From Sphaerotilus sulfidivorans (lineage in GTDB: Bacteria > Pseudomonadota > Gammaproteobacteria > Burkholderiales > Burkholderiaceae_C), in assembly GCF_013426975.1 (NCBI RefSeq), contig NZ_JACCPY010000031.1, forward strand, positions 1 through 45,167: DNA of 45,167 nucleotides, read 5' to 3'. A program made the translations under genes and the position numbers. Below are positions 37,745 to 45,167 of the stretch, one piece after another. Within the stretch, counting starts at the first letter, position 1. Each line of letters begins with the position of its first letter. The notes beneath the pieces were generated by a model. The model searched no databases and was not told where the DNA came from. It worked only from the letters and a program-made list of their open reading frames with translations.

Positions 37745-39077
37745 ATGGGCAAAGCCTGAGGCTATCTCGGAGTTGTTAGCGCGGCATGGCGGGTCAATCA
37801 AGACCGGCCCATTCGGAACAACGCTAAAGGCCAGCGAGTACGCAAGCGTCGGCGTACCTCTCATTTCCGTACGGGAGATTGGACATGGCTCCTTTCACGT
37901 CGATGCCAAGACACCTCGGGTAGATGCCGCGACCTTGGCTCGGCTTCCCGAGTACATCCTTGAAGAGGGTGATATCGTTTTCGCCCGCAAAGGCGGTATC
38001 GAGCGATGTGCTTTGGTACGGAAGCAGCAGGCTGGGTGGTTTCTTGGCTCCGATGGGATTCGACTGCGGCCACCGAAAGTCTGTGATGCACGCTTCCTCG
38101 CCTACTCATTGCAGACGCAGGCAGTGAAGGACTGGCTGGTCCAGCATTCGACAGGTTCCACGATGGCCTCGTTGAATCAATCTACGATTGGGCGTCTTCC
38201 AGTTGCATTTCCGTCCGTTTCGACGCAGCGGGCGGTTGCTGACACGCTGGAATTTTTCGACGACCGCATCGACCTCCTGCGCCAAACCAACGCCACCCTC
38301 GAATCCATCGCTCAAGCCCTGTTCAAGAGCTGGTTCATCGACTTCGACCCGGTGCGCGCCAAGGCCGAAGGCCGCGAGCCCTTGGGGCTGGATGCGGCCA
38401 CGGCGGCGCTGTTTCCGGCGGAGTTCGAGGAGTCGGCGCTGGGAGTGATTCCGAAGGGGTGGACGGTTCAGCCCATCGGCGACTTGGTCGAGACGGTTGG
38501 GGGCTCAACACCAGACACAAAGAACGAGGCCTTCTGGGAGCCTGCGGCCCACCACTGGACTTCACCCAAGGATCTATCGGGAGCTACCGCACCCGTATTG
38601 CTCGGTACGGAGCGGAAGGTCAGTGCTGCGGGTCTTGCCAAGATTTCATCGGGCTTGCTTCCTGTGGGAACGCTGCTCATGTCGTCGCGCGCGCCGATTG
38701 GTTATCTCAGCTTGACTCAGGTGCCGGTGGCCATCAACCAAGGCTACATCGCGATGCCTCCGGGTGGACGCCTGCCGCCGGAGTACATGTACTTCTGGTG
38801 CCAGCACAACATGGATGCCATCAAGGGCCGTGCCAATGGCTCGACGTTCATGGAAATCAGCAAGAAGGCCTTCAGACCAATTCCGTCGTTGCTGCCTGCA
38901 CTCGAGGTGATCGCGCGGTTCACTGATTTCGCTGCAATGACGTTCGAACGTATCACCATGAATGAGCGCCAAGCATTGGCGCTGGTCGAGCTTCGCAACA
39001 CGCTCTTGCCCCGCCTCATCTCCGGCAAGCTGCGCCTGCCGGAGGCGCAGGAACAACTGGCGGACGTCCTCGCATGA
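37734..39077 (+). CDS. hsdS: Type I restriction-modification specificity subunit HsdS
   Basis: A 447-residue DNA-recognition subunit with two target-recognition domains. TRD1 spans about 10-165 ([29 protein letters not shown]). The central conserved helix is [20 protein letters not shown] followed by [15 protein letters not shown]2 spans about 240-400 ([47 protein letters not shown]), and the C-terminal conserved helix has [17 protein letters not shown]. Each TRD reads half of a bipartite site; the site cannot be predicted here. TRD1 DNA drops to about 55% GC, as expected for exchanged domains. Overlaps: 11 bp with hsdM, and an ATGA overlap with a following 31-codon stub. Confidence 0.94.
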
Positions 39078-39169
39078 AAGCCGCGCTCGGCAAGCTGGAG
39101 CGCATCCCGCTGCGCAAGGCATGGGCGCAACTTCAAGTCGCTGTTCAAGGCGTTGTGTTGATGGTTTGA
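39074..39169 (+). pseudogene. 5' stub of a DUF4268-like gene after hsdS
   Basis: An ATGA overlap with the hsdS stop opens a 31-codon frame starting [18 protein letters not shown], which resembles the N terminus of DUF4268-type proteins often found in type I restriction loci. After that Trp-Ala the similarity stops, and the frame soon ends. In another frame the same DNA reads GRNFKSLFKALC then stop, like the end of some other gene. This suggests a deletion that joined the start of one gene to the end of another. Confidence 0.5.
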
Positions 39170-39170
39170 A

Positions 39171-40100
39171 ATGATTAATCAGGGGGCGACATTGAATTTC
39201 GATATAGAACAATATCTCTTGCCTAGGCCGAATCATCACGGCTGGGATCCGAGCGGGCTCATTGAGCTGCTTCCGCTTTTCAGGCGAGCGTATCCTGGAT
39301 GCATCGCGGATGATCTGATGTCGTTTCAATTGTCCCGCGATTCCTGGCCTGGGAGTGTTGATTACGGTATCAGGGCTGTCCGACCTGATGGTGATCAGGT
39401 GGGCTCCGCATTGGCAGAGTTTGATCGTGGCATCTACGGTCACTTTGAATTCTCGCCGAATCATTACCCGATCGACTTGATATATCGCCTTCTTGAGCCT
39501 GAGTATATTCATCATCTTCAAGAAGCTGTTGGTCTGTTCTCTCCGGCGGCATATGAGATGCTTTGCCGCTTTGTTCGTGAGCAAAGCACATGGCAACAAA
39601 CTGAATCTGCGGCCAAAGGAAATCAGGAGCGTGCCGACTTCTTCCGTGAAGTCGCCATTGAACTGGCGGAGCATCTGGCCAGTCCGGTCGACTTGGTGGA
39701 GCCCACGATCCGGGAGATCAAGTCTCAGGAATCCTTCGGCTTGAGAGCAGAGCAGGGGACATCGCGGTGGCGTGAGCTCGGAGCGGAGGCTTTCGAGCCC
39801 TCCCTGTTGCACGAGATTGCCAAGAGCGATGTGGAGTCGGAGATCTGGCAGCAGTTCTATGAGCTTCCGGAACCTGTGCAGCTGGCCGTATGGTTTTCGA
39901 CGGTGGTGGAGAAAGAGCTGCCGGGCGGAGACTGTTTGACGCAGTGGGATGCACCCTCGGAACCGCGCAAAGAGTGGAAGTTCTGGGGGCTGGATGACTT
40001 GTTCGACAACGTCTGCCGGCAAGTGATGGGGCAGGCCAGCGAGGATTATTTCTCCGCCAGAGAACGCGCCGCCACGATCGACCAAGACGAGGACGACTGA
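39171..40100 (+). CDS. Hypothetical protein, unknown family, within the restriction locus
   Basis: A 309-residue acidic protein I do not recognise. It is soluble, with no signal peptide or membrane span. Features: a Trp/aromatic-rich N half (RDSWPGSVDYGIRAV, YGHFEFSPNHYPIDLIYRLL) and a helical C half (ERADFFREVAIELAEHLASP, VESEIWQQFYELPEPVQLAV), ending in an acidic tail (TIDQDEDD). Two sampled 60-base lines count to 45% and 40% GC, far below the core genome, so it is recently acquired. It begins one base after the stub stop codon and ends just before an hsdR-like stub. Possible roles include an anti-phage or restriction accessory protein; this is location only. Confidence 0.75.
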   Translation: MINQGATLNFDIEQYLLPRPNHHGWDPSGLIELLPLFRRAYPGCIADDLMSFQLSRDSWPGSVDYGIRAVRPDGDQVGSALAEFDRGIYGHFEFSPNHYPIDLIYRLLEPEYIHHLQEAVGLFSPAAYEMLCRFVREQSTWQQTESAAKGNQERADFFREVAIELAEHLASPVDLVEPTIREIKSQESFGLRAEQGTSRWRELGAEAFEPSLLHEIAKSDVESEIWQQFYELPEPVQLAVWFSTVVEKELPGGDCLTQWDAPSEPRKEWKFWGLDDLFDNVCRQVMGQASEDYFSARERAATIDQDEDD

Positions 40101-40101
40101 A

Positions 40102-40188
40102 ATGGGTGCATTTCTTGAAGAGCACGGCGAACAGGCCACGCTCGAATGGCTGGCGGCTCAGGTCATGGCGGTTGGGGTGGCAGCATGA
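40102..40188 (+). pseudogene. In-frame remnant of a second hsdR 5' end
   Basis: A 28-codon frame, MGAFLEEHG followed by EQATLEWLAA, then unrelated codons to a TGA that overlaps the kinase start (ATGA). Its middle is 29 bp that match the true hsdR start region (41125-41153) with one mismatch and in the same reading frame. It is therefore a truncated copy of an hsdR N terminus, possibly from a different allele because the first nine residues differ. It may now act as a leader peptide for the kinase gene. Confidence 0.7.
40129..40157 (+). repeat. Direct repeat, left copy (hsdR 5' segment)
   Basis: 29 bp shared with 41125-41153, one mismatch at 40134, the last 23 bp identical. The copies are 996 bp apart and bracket the kinase and its partner gene. 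Confidence 0.85.
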
Positions 40189-40802
40189 CGGCGCAGCAAC
40201 CGCCCCGGCTGGTGGTGGTCGGCGGCCCCAACGGGGCAGGCAAGACCACGCTTGCATGCGCCTATGCTGACGCGCACGGCCTGCGTTATCTCGGCGCTGA
40301 TGACATCGCGGCGCAGTTGTCGCCGCAGGATCCGGCGGCAGCTCGCGTGGCGGCGGCACGGGGATTTTCGCGAGCGCTGCGGCAGGCCGTCGCGGCAGGC
40401 GAGTCGCTGGTGGTCGAGTCCACACTCAGCGGCGGCAGTCTGGGTGCGCACCTGGCGGCAGCGCGCCAGGCGGGCTATGCGCTGACCCTGGTGATGGTCT
40501 ACCTCGATTCGGTGGAACTGTGCCTGCGCCGCGTCGCCCAGCGCGTGGCCGCCGGCGGGCATGACGTGCCCGAGGCCGATGTGCGCCGCCGCTATGGCCG
40601 CAGCCTGCAACAATTCCTGGCGCGCTACCGCCTGCTGGCCGACGACTGGCTGGTGGTGTTCAACGGCGAGGCCGGCTACGTGACGGTGGCCGAGGGCTCA
40701 GGCGGACAGATGGCGTCGGTGCTGGATGAAGCCCGCTGGGCGCAACTGATCGAACAGTCCGTCGCCGGAGTGGCGCCGGACACGGAGGAAAAGCATGACT
40801 GA
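40185..40802 (+). CDS. Zeta-toxin-like P-loop kinase (COG4185 type)
   Basis: A 205-residue P-loop protein: Walker A GGPNGAGKTT at about 14-23, ADDIAAQLSP, VVESTLSGGSLGAHL, a hydrophobic strand VMVYLDSVELCLRRVAQRV, and HDVPEADVRRRYGRSLQQFL with the basic residues typical of zeta-like kinases. Zeta toxins phosphorylate UDP-sugars of peptidoglycan synthesis; COG4185 members are related, but their substrates are mostly untested. The start ATG overlaps the hsdR-like stub stop. Its own stop overlaps the next small gene by 8 bp. Its position between hsdS and hsdR is unusual and suggests a toxin, maintenance or defence role for the island. Confidence 0.8.
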   Translation: MTAQQPPRLVVVGGPNGAGKTTLACAYADAHGLRYLGADDIAAQLSPQDPAAARVAAARGFSRALRQAVAAGESLVVESTLSGGSLGAHLAAARQAGYALTLVMVYLDSVELCLRRVAQRVAAGGHDVPEADVRRRYGRSLQQFLARYRLLADDWLVVFNGEAGYVTVAEGSGGQMASVLDEARWAQLIEQSVAGVAPDTEEKHD

Positions 40803-41004
40803 AGCGACTCCTGTGCCGTCCCCCTCGGCGGCCGACACGCCAATCCCGCAGGACGTGCAGGCCCGCCGCGCCGACATCCTGCGCATCGGCAATCGCGCCG
40901 CGGCTGCGGTGCAGGAAGCCAACCGCCAGCGCGGCATCGCCAACTGGTACTCGCTGCGCGGACGCATGGTCAACGACGCTGTGTCCGCCGCATCAGGGAA
41001 GTGA
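40795..41004 (+). CDS. Small protein paired with the zeta-like kinase, candidate antitoxin
   Basis: A 69-residue protein overlapping the kinase gene by 8 bp, hence translated with it. A Pro-rich N-terminal 20 residues is followed by one or two helices (QARRADILRIGNRAAAAVQE, ANRQRGIANWYSLRGRMVND). There is no known DNA-binding motif that I can name. The tight overlap and small size suggest a regulator or neutraliser of the kinase, but this is inference. An intrinsic terminator follows directly. Confidence 0.65.
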   Translation: MTEATPVPSPSAADTPIPQDVQARRADILRIGNRAAAAVQEANRQRGIANWYSLRGRMVNDAVSAASGK

Positions 41005-41011
41005 TGACAGC

Positions 41012-41042
41012 ATCGACACGTCCTGGGCATGTGTCGATTTTT
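41012..41042 (+). terminator. Rho-independent terminator after the kinase cassette
   Basis: ATCGACAC (41012-41019) and GTGTCGAT (41031-41038) form a perfect 8-bp stem with an 11-nt loop, followed by TTTTT. It separates the kinase cassette from hsdR, which then needs its own promoter in the next 65 bp; ACATG/CATGT motifs occur three times there. Confidence 0.75.
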
Positions 41043-41106
41043 GAGCAAGAAATAAACATGTCCCGTCTTCATGTCGAAGGCGTGAACATGAGGGGAGTCT
41101 CTGGAC

Positions 41107-44100
41107 ATGACGGAAGCCGACGTTGAACACGCCACGCTCGAATGGCTGGCGGCGCTGGGCTGGGAGGTCGGGCATGGGTCTGACGGGTCGCCGCCGGATA
41201 CCAGGACGCCCGGCACCGAGCGCGACACCTACCGCGAGACGGCGCTGAAGCACCGCTTGCGCGACGCCATCCGGAGCCTGAACCCGCACATCCCCGCCAG
41301 CGCGCAGGACGAGGCGTGCCGGCAGGTGCTCAACCCCAACCTGCCCGGCCTGGTGCAGGCCAACCGCCAGATGCACCGCTGGATGGTGGAGGGCGTGCCG
41401 GTCGAGTACCAGAAGGACGGCGAGACCCGCGGCGACCGGGTGCGGCTGGTGGACTGGTCCGACGTGGCGCGCAACGACTGGCTGGCGCTCAACCAGTTCA
41501 GCATCCAGGGGCCGAAGCGGACCCGCCGCCCGGACGTGGTGCTCTTCCTCAACGGCCTGCCGGTGGTGGTGGTCGAGCTCAAGAACCCCGGCGACGAAAA
41601 CGCCGACCTGTGGTCCGCCTTCAACCAGCTGCAGACCTACAAGGACGACATTCCCGACCTGTTCCTGAGCAATGCGCTGCTGGTCATCAGCGATGGCCTC
41701 GAGGCCCGCGTCGGCTCGCTGACGGCCGACCGGGAGCGCTTCATGGCCTGGCGCACCATCGACGGCGAGACGGTCGATCCGCTGGGCGCCATGCGCGAGC
41801 TGGAGACGCTGGTGCATGGCCTGTTCCAGCGCGAGCTGCTGCTGGACTACCTGCGGCACTTCATCCTGTTCGAGGACGAGGGCCGGCTGGTCAAGAAGGT
41901 GGCCGGCTATCACCAGTTCCACGCGGTGCGCGCGGTGGTCGAGAGCGTGCTGGTGGCCTCCAGCCCCCAGGCCGAGGCCGCCCAGCGCGGCAAGGGCGGC
42001 GTGGTGTGGCACACGCAGGGCGCCGGCAAGAGCATCGAGATGACCTGCCTGGGGGGAAAGCTGATGCAGCACCCGGCCATGGGCAACCCGACCCTGGTGG
42101 TGGTGACCGACCGCAACGACCTGGACAACCAGCTGTTCGGCGTGTTCGCGGGCGCGGCCGAGCTGCTGCGCGAGACGCCGGTGCAGGCCGACACCCGGCC
42201 CCGCCTGCGCGAGCTGCTGAGCAACCGGCCCTCGGGCGGCATCATCTTCACGACCATCCAGAAGTTCACGCCGGGCGAGGACGAAGACAGCTTCCCGGTA
42301 CTCTCCGAGCGGCACAACATCGTCGTCATCTGCGACGAGGCCCACCGCAGCCAGTACGGCTTCAAGGCCAGCCTGCCCAAGCTGCAGAAGCAGATGAAGG
42401 CAGCGCGCAAGACCTCGGCGGCGAACGAGCCGATGGTGCTGCAGGCCGCCGAGCCGGTCGCGGACTACGGCCGGCTGCGCGACGTGCGCTACGGCTACGC
42501 CCAGCACCTGCGCGACGGTCTGCCGGGCGCCACCTTCGTCGCGTTCACTGGCACGCCGGTGTCCCTGGAGGACCGCGACACCCGGGCCGTGTTCGGCGAC
42601 TACGTGCACATCTACGACGTGGAGCAGGCGGTGAAGGATGGCGCCACGGTGCCCATCTACTACGAGAGCCGGCTGGCCCGCCTGGAGCTGAAGGAGGCCG
42701 AGACCACGCTGCTCGACGACGAGGTGGACGAACTCGCCGAGGACGAGGAAGACGACACCGCCAAGGCGGCGCAGCTGCGCCGCTGGGCTGCGCTGGAGAA
42801 GCTGGTGGGGGCGCCGCCGCGCCTGCAGAAGGTGGCCGCCGACCTGGTGGAGCACTTCGAGAACCGCCTGGCCAGCCTGGACGGCAAGGCCATGGTGGTG
42901 GCGATGAGCCGCGAGATCTGCGTGCACCTGTACGACGCCATCGTCGCGCTGCGCCCGGGCTGGCACGACCCGGACCCCGAGAAGGGCGTGGTCAAGATCA
43001 TCATGACCGGCTCGGCCTCGGACAAGGCGCTGCTCAAGCCGCACATCCACGGCCGGGACATCAAGAAGCGCCTGGAGCGCCGCTACAAGGATCCGGCCGA
43101 CCCCTTCAAGCTGGTCATCGTGCGCGACATGTGGCTGACCGGCTTCGATGCGCCGTGCATGCACACGATGTACGTCGACAAGCCGATGAAGGGCCACAAC
43201 CTGATGCAGGCCATCGCCCGGGTGAACCGGGTGTTCAAGGACAAGCCCGGCGGTCTGGTGGTCGACTACATCGGCATCGCCAACGAGCTGAAGGCCGCGC
43301 TGAAGGACTACACCCAGGCCAAGGGCAAGGGCCGACCGACCATCGCCGCCGAGGATGCCCTGGCGGTGCTGCTGGAGAAGATGGACGTGCTGCACGGCAT
43401 GCTGCACGGCTTCGACTACACCGCCTTCCGCACCCGGGCCTGGCAGCTGCTGCCCGGCGTGGCGAATCACGTCCTCGGCCTGGAGGATGGCAAGAAGCGC
43501 TTCGCCGATACCGTGCTGGCCGCCAGCAAGGCCTTCGCGCTGTGCTGCACCCTGGACGAGGCGCTGGCGCACCGGGATGAGCTGGCCTTCCTGCAGGCGG
43601 TGAAGGCCGCGCTGACCAAGTTCGGCAGCTCGGGCAGGAAGCTCAGCGACGAGCAGAAGGAGCACGCCCTCCGGCAGATCATGAGCAAGGCGGTGGTGAG
43701 CGCCGAGGTCATCGACATCTTCAAGGCGGTCGGCCTGAACCGGCCGGACATCGGCGTCCTGTCCGAGGAGTTTCTCGAAGACGTGCGCCACATGAAGGAG
43801 CGCAACCTGGCCGTCGAACTGCTGGACCGGCTGCTGAGGGACGACATCAAGGCGCGCTTCAAGACCAATGTGGTGCAGCAGGCCAGGTTCTCGGAGCTGC
43901 TGCAGCTCAGCCTGCAGCGCTACCGCAACCGTGCCATCGAGACCGCCCAGGTCATCGAGGAACTCATCGAGATGGCGAAGAAGTTCCACGAGGCTGCGCT
44001 GCAGGGCGACCGCCTGGGACTGACGCCCGACGAGCTGGCCTTCTACCATGCGCTGGCCACCAACGAGGCCGCGGTGCGGGAACTGGGCGACGCCACGCTC

Positions 44101-44301
44101 AAGAAGATCGCCGTGGAGCTGACGCTGAAGCTGAGGGCTTCGGTCACCGTGGACTGGTCGGTGCGCGAGACGGTGCGGGCCAGGCTCCGGGTGATGGTGA
44201 AGACCTTGCTCCGGCGCTACAAGTACCCGCCTGACAAGCAGGACGAGGCCACGGAGACGGTGCTCAAGCAGGCGGAGGCGCTGGCGGAGTCGCTGGTGTG
44301 A
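41107..44301 (+). CDS. hsdR: Type I restriction-modification system endonuclease subunit HsdR
   Basis: A 1064-residue motor/nuclease subunit. The N-terminal PD-(D/E)xK nuclease has RRPDVVLFLNGLPVVVVELK near residues 140-160. The helicase core has Walker A HTQGAGKSIEMT near 303, VTDRNDLDNQLF, the DEAH-type CDEAHRSQYG near 409, FTGTP (motif III), VRDMWLTGFDAPCMHTMYVD and GHNLMQAIARVNRVFKDKPG (motif VI, near 700). A helical C-terminal domain binds HsdM. The gene looks intact. A GGGGAG lies about 9 nt before the ATG. It is separated from hsdMS by 2.0 kb of other genes and has a terminator upstream, so it may be controlled separately. Confidence 0.96.
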   Translation: MTEADVEHATLEWLAALGWEVGHGSDGSPPDTRTPGTERDTYRETALKHRLRDAIRSLNPHIPASAQDEACRQVLNPNLPGLVQANRQMHRWMVEGVPVEYQKDGETRGDRVRLVDWSDVARNDWLALNQFSIQGPKRTRRPDVVLFLNGLPVVVVELKNPGDENADLWSAFNQLQTYKDDIPDLFLSNALLVISDGLEARVGSLTADRERFMAWRTIDGETVDPLGAMRELETLVHGLFQRELLLDYLRHFILFEDEGRLVKKVAGYHQFHAVRAVVESVLVASSPQAEAAQRGKGGVVWHTQGAGKSIEMTCLGGKLMQHPAMGNPTLVVVTDRNDLDNQLFGVFAGAAELLRETPVQADTRPRLRELLSNRPSGGIIFTTIQKFTPGEDEDSFPVLSERHNIVVICDEAHRSQYGFKASLPKLQKQMKAARKTSAANEPMVLQAAEPVADYGRLRDVRYGYAQHLRDGLPGATFVAFTGTPVSLEDRDTRAVFGDYVHIYDVEQAVKDGATVPIYYESRLARLELKEAETTLLDDEVDELAEDEEDDTAKAAQLRRWAALEKLVGAPPRLQKVAADLVEHFENRLASLDGKAMVVAMSREICVHLYDAIVALRPGWHDPDPEKGVVKIIMTGSASDKALLKPHIHGRDIKKRLERRYKDPADPFKLVIVRDMWLTGFDAPCMHTMYVDKPMKGHNLMQAIARVNRVFKDKPGGLVVDYIGIANELKAALKDYTQAKGKGRPTIAAEDALAVLLEKMDVLHGMLHGFDYTAFRTRAWQLLPGVANHVLGLEDGKKRFADTVLAASKAFALCCTLDEALAHRDELAFLQAVKAALTKFGSSGRKLSDEQKEHALRQIMSKAVVSAEVIDIFKAVGLNRPDIGVLSEEFLEDVRHMKERNLAVELLDRLLRDDIKARFKTNVVQQARFSELLQLSLQRYRNRAIETAQVIEELIEMAKKFHEAALQGDRLGLTPDELAFYHALATNEAAVRELGDATLKKIAVELTLKLRASVTVDWSVRETVRARLRVMVKTLLRRYKYPPDKQDEATETVLKQAEALAESLV
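41125..41153 (+). repeat. Direct repeat, right copy (within hsdR codons 7-16)
   Basis: The partner of the repeat at 40129-40157, in the same reading frame, encoding EHATLEWLAA here against EQATLEWLAA in the left copy. Confidence 0.85.
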
Positions 44302-44851
44302 GCTCAGTTTCGGCTGCGACAACCTGTTGACTGCATCGCGGGCAATCACTGCTGTGCATCCGTGATGCACTGTTGATCATCCGTGAATCACGGTTATTTT
44401 TCACCCTAAGTGATTGATTTGATTGGGGTGGGTGAGGCCCTGTCGATGTGTTCGACCCTTCCCTGGACCTTACTGGGCGCCAGTGGACGACGGACTACCG
44501 CACGGCCGGCGAAGAGTGTCGGTCGGTGATTCGGAGCTGGCTGCTCAGTGCTTCGATTGAGTTGATCGTGTCGCTTGAGCGTGTTCAGTGTGTGCGCATG
44601 TGCTGATCATGTGTGCATGGAAAGATAAGTGGAGTGCGTTGGGTGTGCGATGGTGTGCTGTGTGAGCTCACCATCGTGCTGGCGCTGTGTCAGTGCAGTC
44701 TGCCGGCCACCGTGCGGCACATGTCCAGCCCGACCGCTTCGTACGTATTCACCACCCCCTCCTTGACCCCCCCAGCCTCACGCATCCCGGCAAGTTCACT
44801 TGCCAGGACACCACGCACAGAAGGTCAGGAAGGTGAGCGCCGCCGCCGCGC
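44302..44851. other. Non-coding region between hsdR and the transposase fragment
   Basis: 550 bp with no credible gene and clearly lower GC. Just after hsdR are two hairpins: GTGCATC/GATGCAC (44354-44370, loop CGT) and CCGTGA/TCACGG (44381-44393), the second followed by a T-rich tail (44394-44401), a likely hsdR terminator. The segment 44560-44700 is markedly rich in GTG/TGTG. GGCAAGT and ACTTGCC (44790-44805) form a perfect 7-bp palindrome just past the transposase stop, a possible element end or terminator. Confidence 0.5.
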
Positions 44852-45166
44852 TCAGCCGCTCGGCAGCAGCGACGGCACCGGGCCGGAGCCCAGCCAGGCG
44901 CGCAGCGCCTGCTCCATCCAATCGCGCAGGTCGCGGCCCTGGCGGCGGCAGCTCTCCATCGCGGAGAGGCCCCGGGCGACGAACTGCTGGCCGCGCGTCG
45001 AGCGCGTCGGGCCGCTGATCTTGCGCTTGAGCACCACCGCGCGCAGCGCCTGCTCGGCGGCGTTGTTGGTGGGCTCGACGCCGGGGTGGCGCACGAAGGT
45101 CCACAGCGAGACCTCCTGCGCGAGCAGGTTGGCGCAGGTCTGCGCGGTGCGCCGGCAGCCTGAGCG
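44852..45166 (-). CDS. IS66-family transposase, C-terminal part (runs off right edge)
   Basis: 105 codons open at the right edge. The sequence CANLLAQEVSLWTFVRHPGV, EPTNNAAEQALRAVVLKRKI, SGPTRSTRGQQFVARGLS matches the end of IS66-type (DDE) transposases; the Glu in TNNAAE is the last residue of the DDE triad. No other element gene is in the window, so whether it is complete or a remnant cannot be told. It marks the right flank of the accessory island. Confidence 0.85.
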   Translation of the reverse strand, partial: RSGCRRTAQTCANLLAQEVSLWTFVRHPGVEPTNNAAEQALRAVVLKRKISGPTRSTRGQQFVARGLSAMESCRRQGRDLRDWMEQALRAWLGSGPVPSLLPSG

Positions 45167-45167
45167 C

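Noticed and set aside
40993-44370. A 1125-codon open frame on the minus strand opposite hsdR
   Set aside because: It is an antisense shadow of hsdR: same composition artefact, no motifs, while hsdR has all expected nuclease and helicase motifs.

Overview
The window is high-GC DNA (sample 60-base lines in the core genes count to about 75% GC) with gene orders and protein families typical of a betaproteobacterium of the order Burkholderiales, probably near the Leptothrix/Sphaerotilus/Rubrivivax group. Signs of this are the DUF3683 FAD/Fe-S oxidoreductase, DUF971 next to ubiE, the XrtA/PEP-CTERM-type exopolysaccharide genes, the lolB-ispE-tRNAGln-prs-rplY-pth order, and divergent nadK-recN/hrcA. 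The genus is inferred from content only.

Layout. (1) 1-1647, minus: N-terminal part of a giant LapA-type adhesin with near-identical 381-bp Calx-beta-like repeats, running off the left edge. (2) 1785-8082: a glycerophosphodiester phosphodiesterase, a 1307-residue FAD/Fe-S oxidoreductase, DUF971 and ubiE. (3) 8432-17542, plus: a six-gene exopolysaccharide priming, export and chain-length block of the XrtA (exosortase A) type. Its last gene is an unusual fusion of an ATPase to a degenerate UDP-GlcNAc-2-epimerase-like domain. The exosortase, deacetylase and glycosyltransferases usually found with these genes are absent here. (4) 17562-35996: housekeeping genes: ftsY, rsmD, coaD, a ferredoxin, the pth/rplY/prs/tRNA-Gln/ispE/lolB/TPR group, mutM, a dynamin-like GTPase, mutY, a LON-domain protein, rapZ, recN, nadK, hrcA and a CAU-anticodon tRNA. 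(5) 36000-45167: an accessory island next to that tRNA. It carries a type I restriction-modification system (hsdM, hsdS, hsdR) interrupted by an unknown gene, two truncated gene stubs and a zeta-toxin-like kinase with a small partner, and it ends in an IS66 transposase fragment.

How the parts work together. The adhesin and the exopolysaccharide block both point to a surface-attached or sheath/biofilm life style. The undecaprenyl-phosphate sugar transferase starts the lipid-linked unit, the chain-length protein and autokinase control polymerisation, and the export lipoprotein and the beta-barrel-like protein form the outer-membrane part. mutM and mutY are the two glycosylases of 8-oxoguanine repair and sit around a dynamin-like GTPase.

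The most notable observations are: an 89-bp double-hairpin repeat inserted in frame in hsdM; a duplicated in-frame hsdR 5' end bracketing the kinase cassette; a mosaic ispE whose 3' part falls to about 49% GC; the ATPase-pseudoepimerase fusion; and a recurring -10-like hexamer 7-10 nt before start codons that lack a Shine-Dalgarno sequence, suggesting leaderless mRNAs for rsmD, the TPR gene, mutM, nadK and perhaps hrcA.
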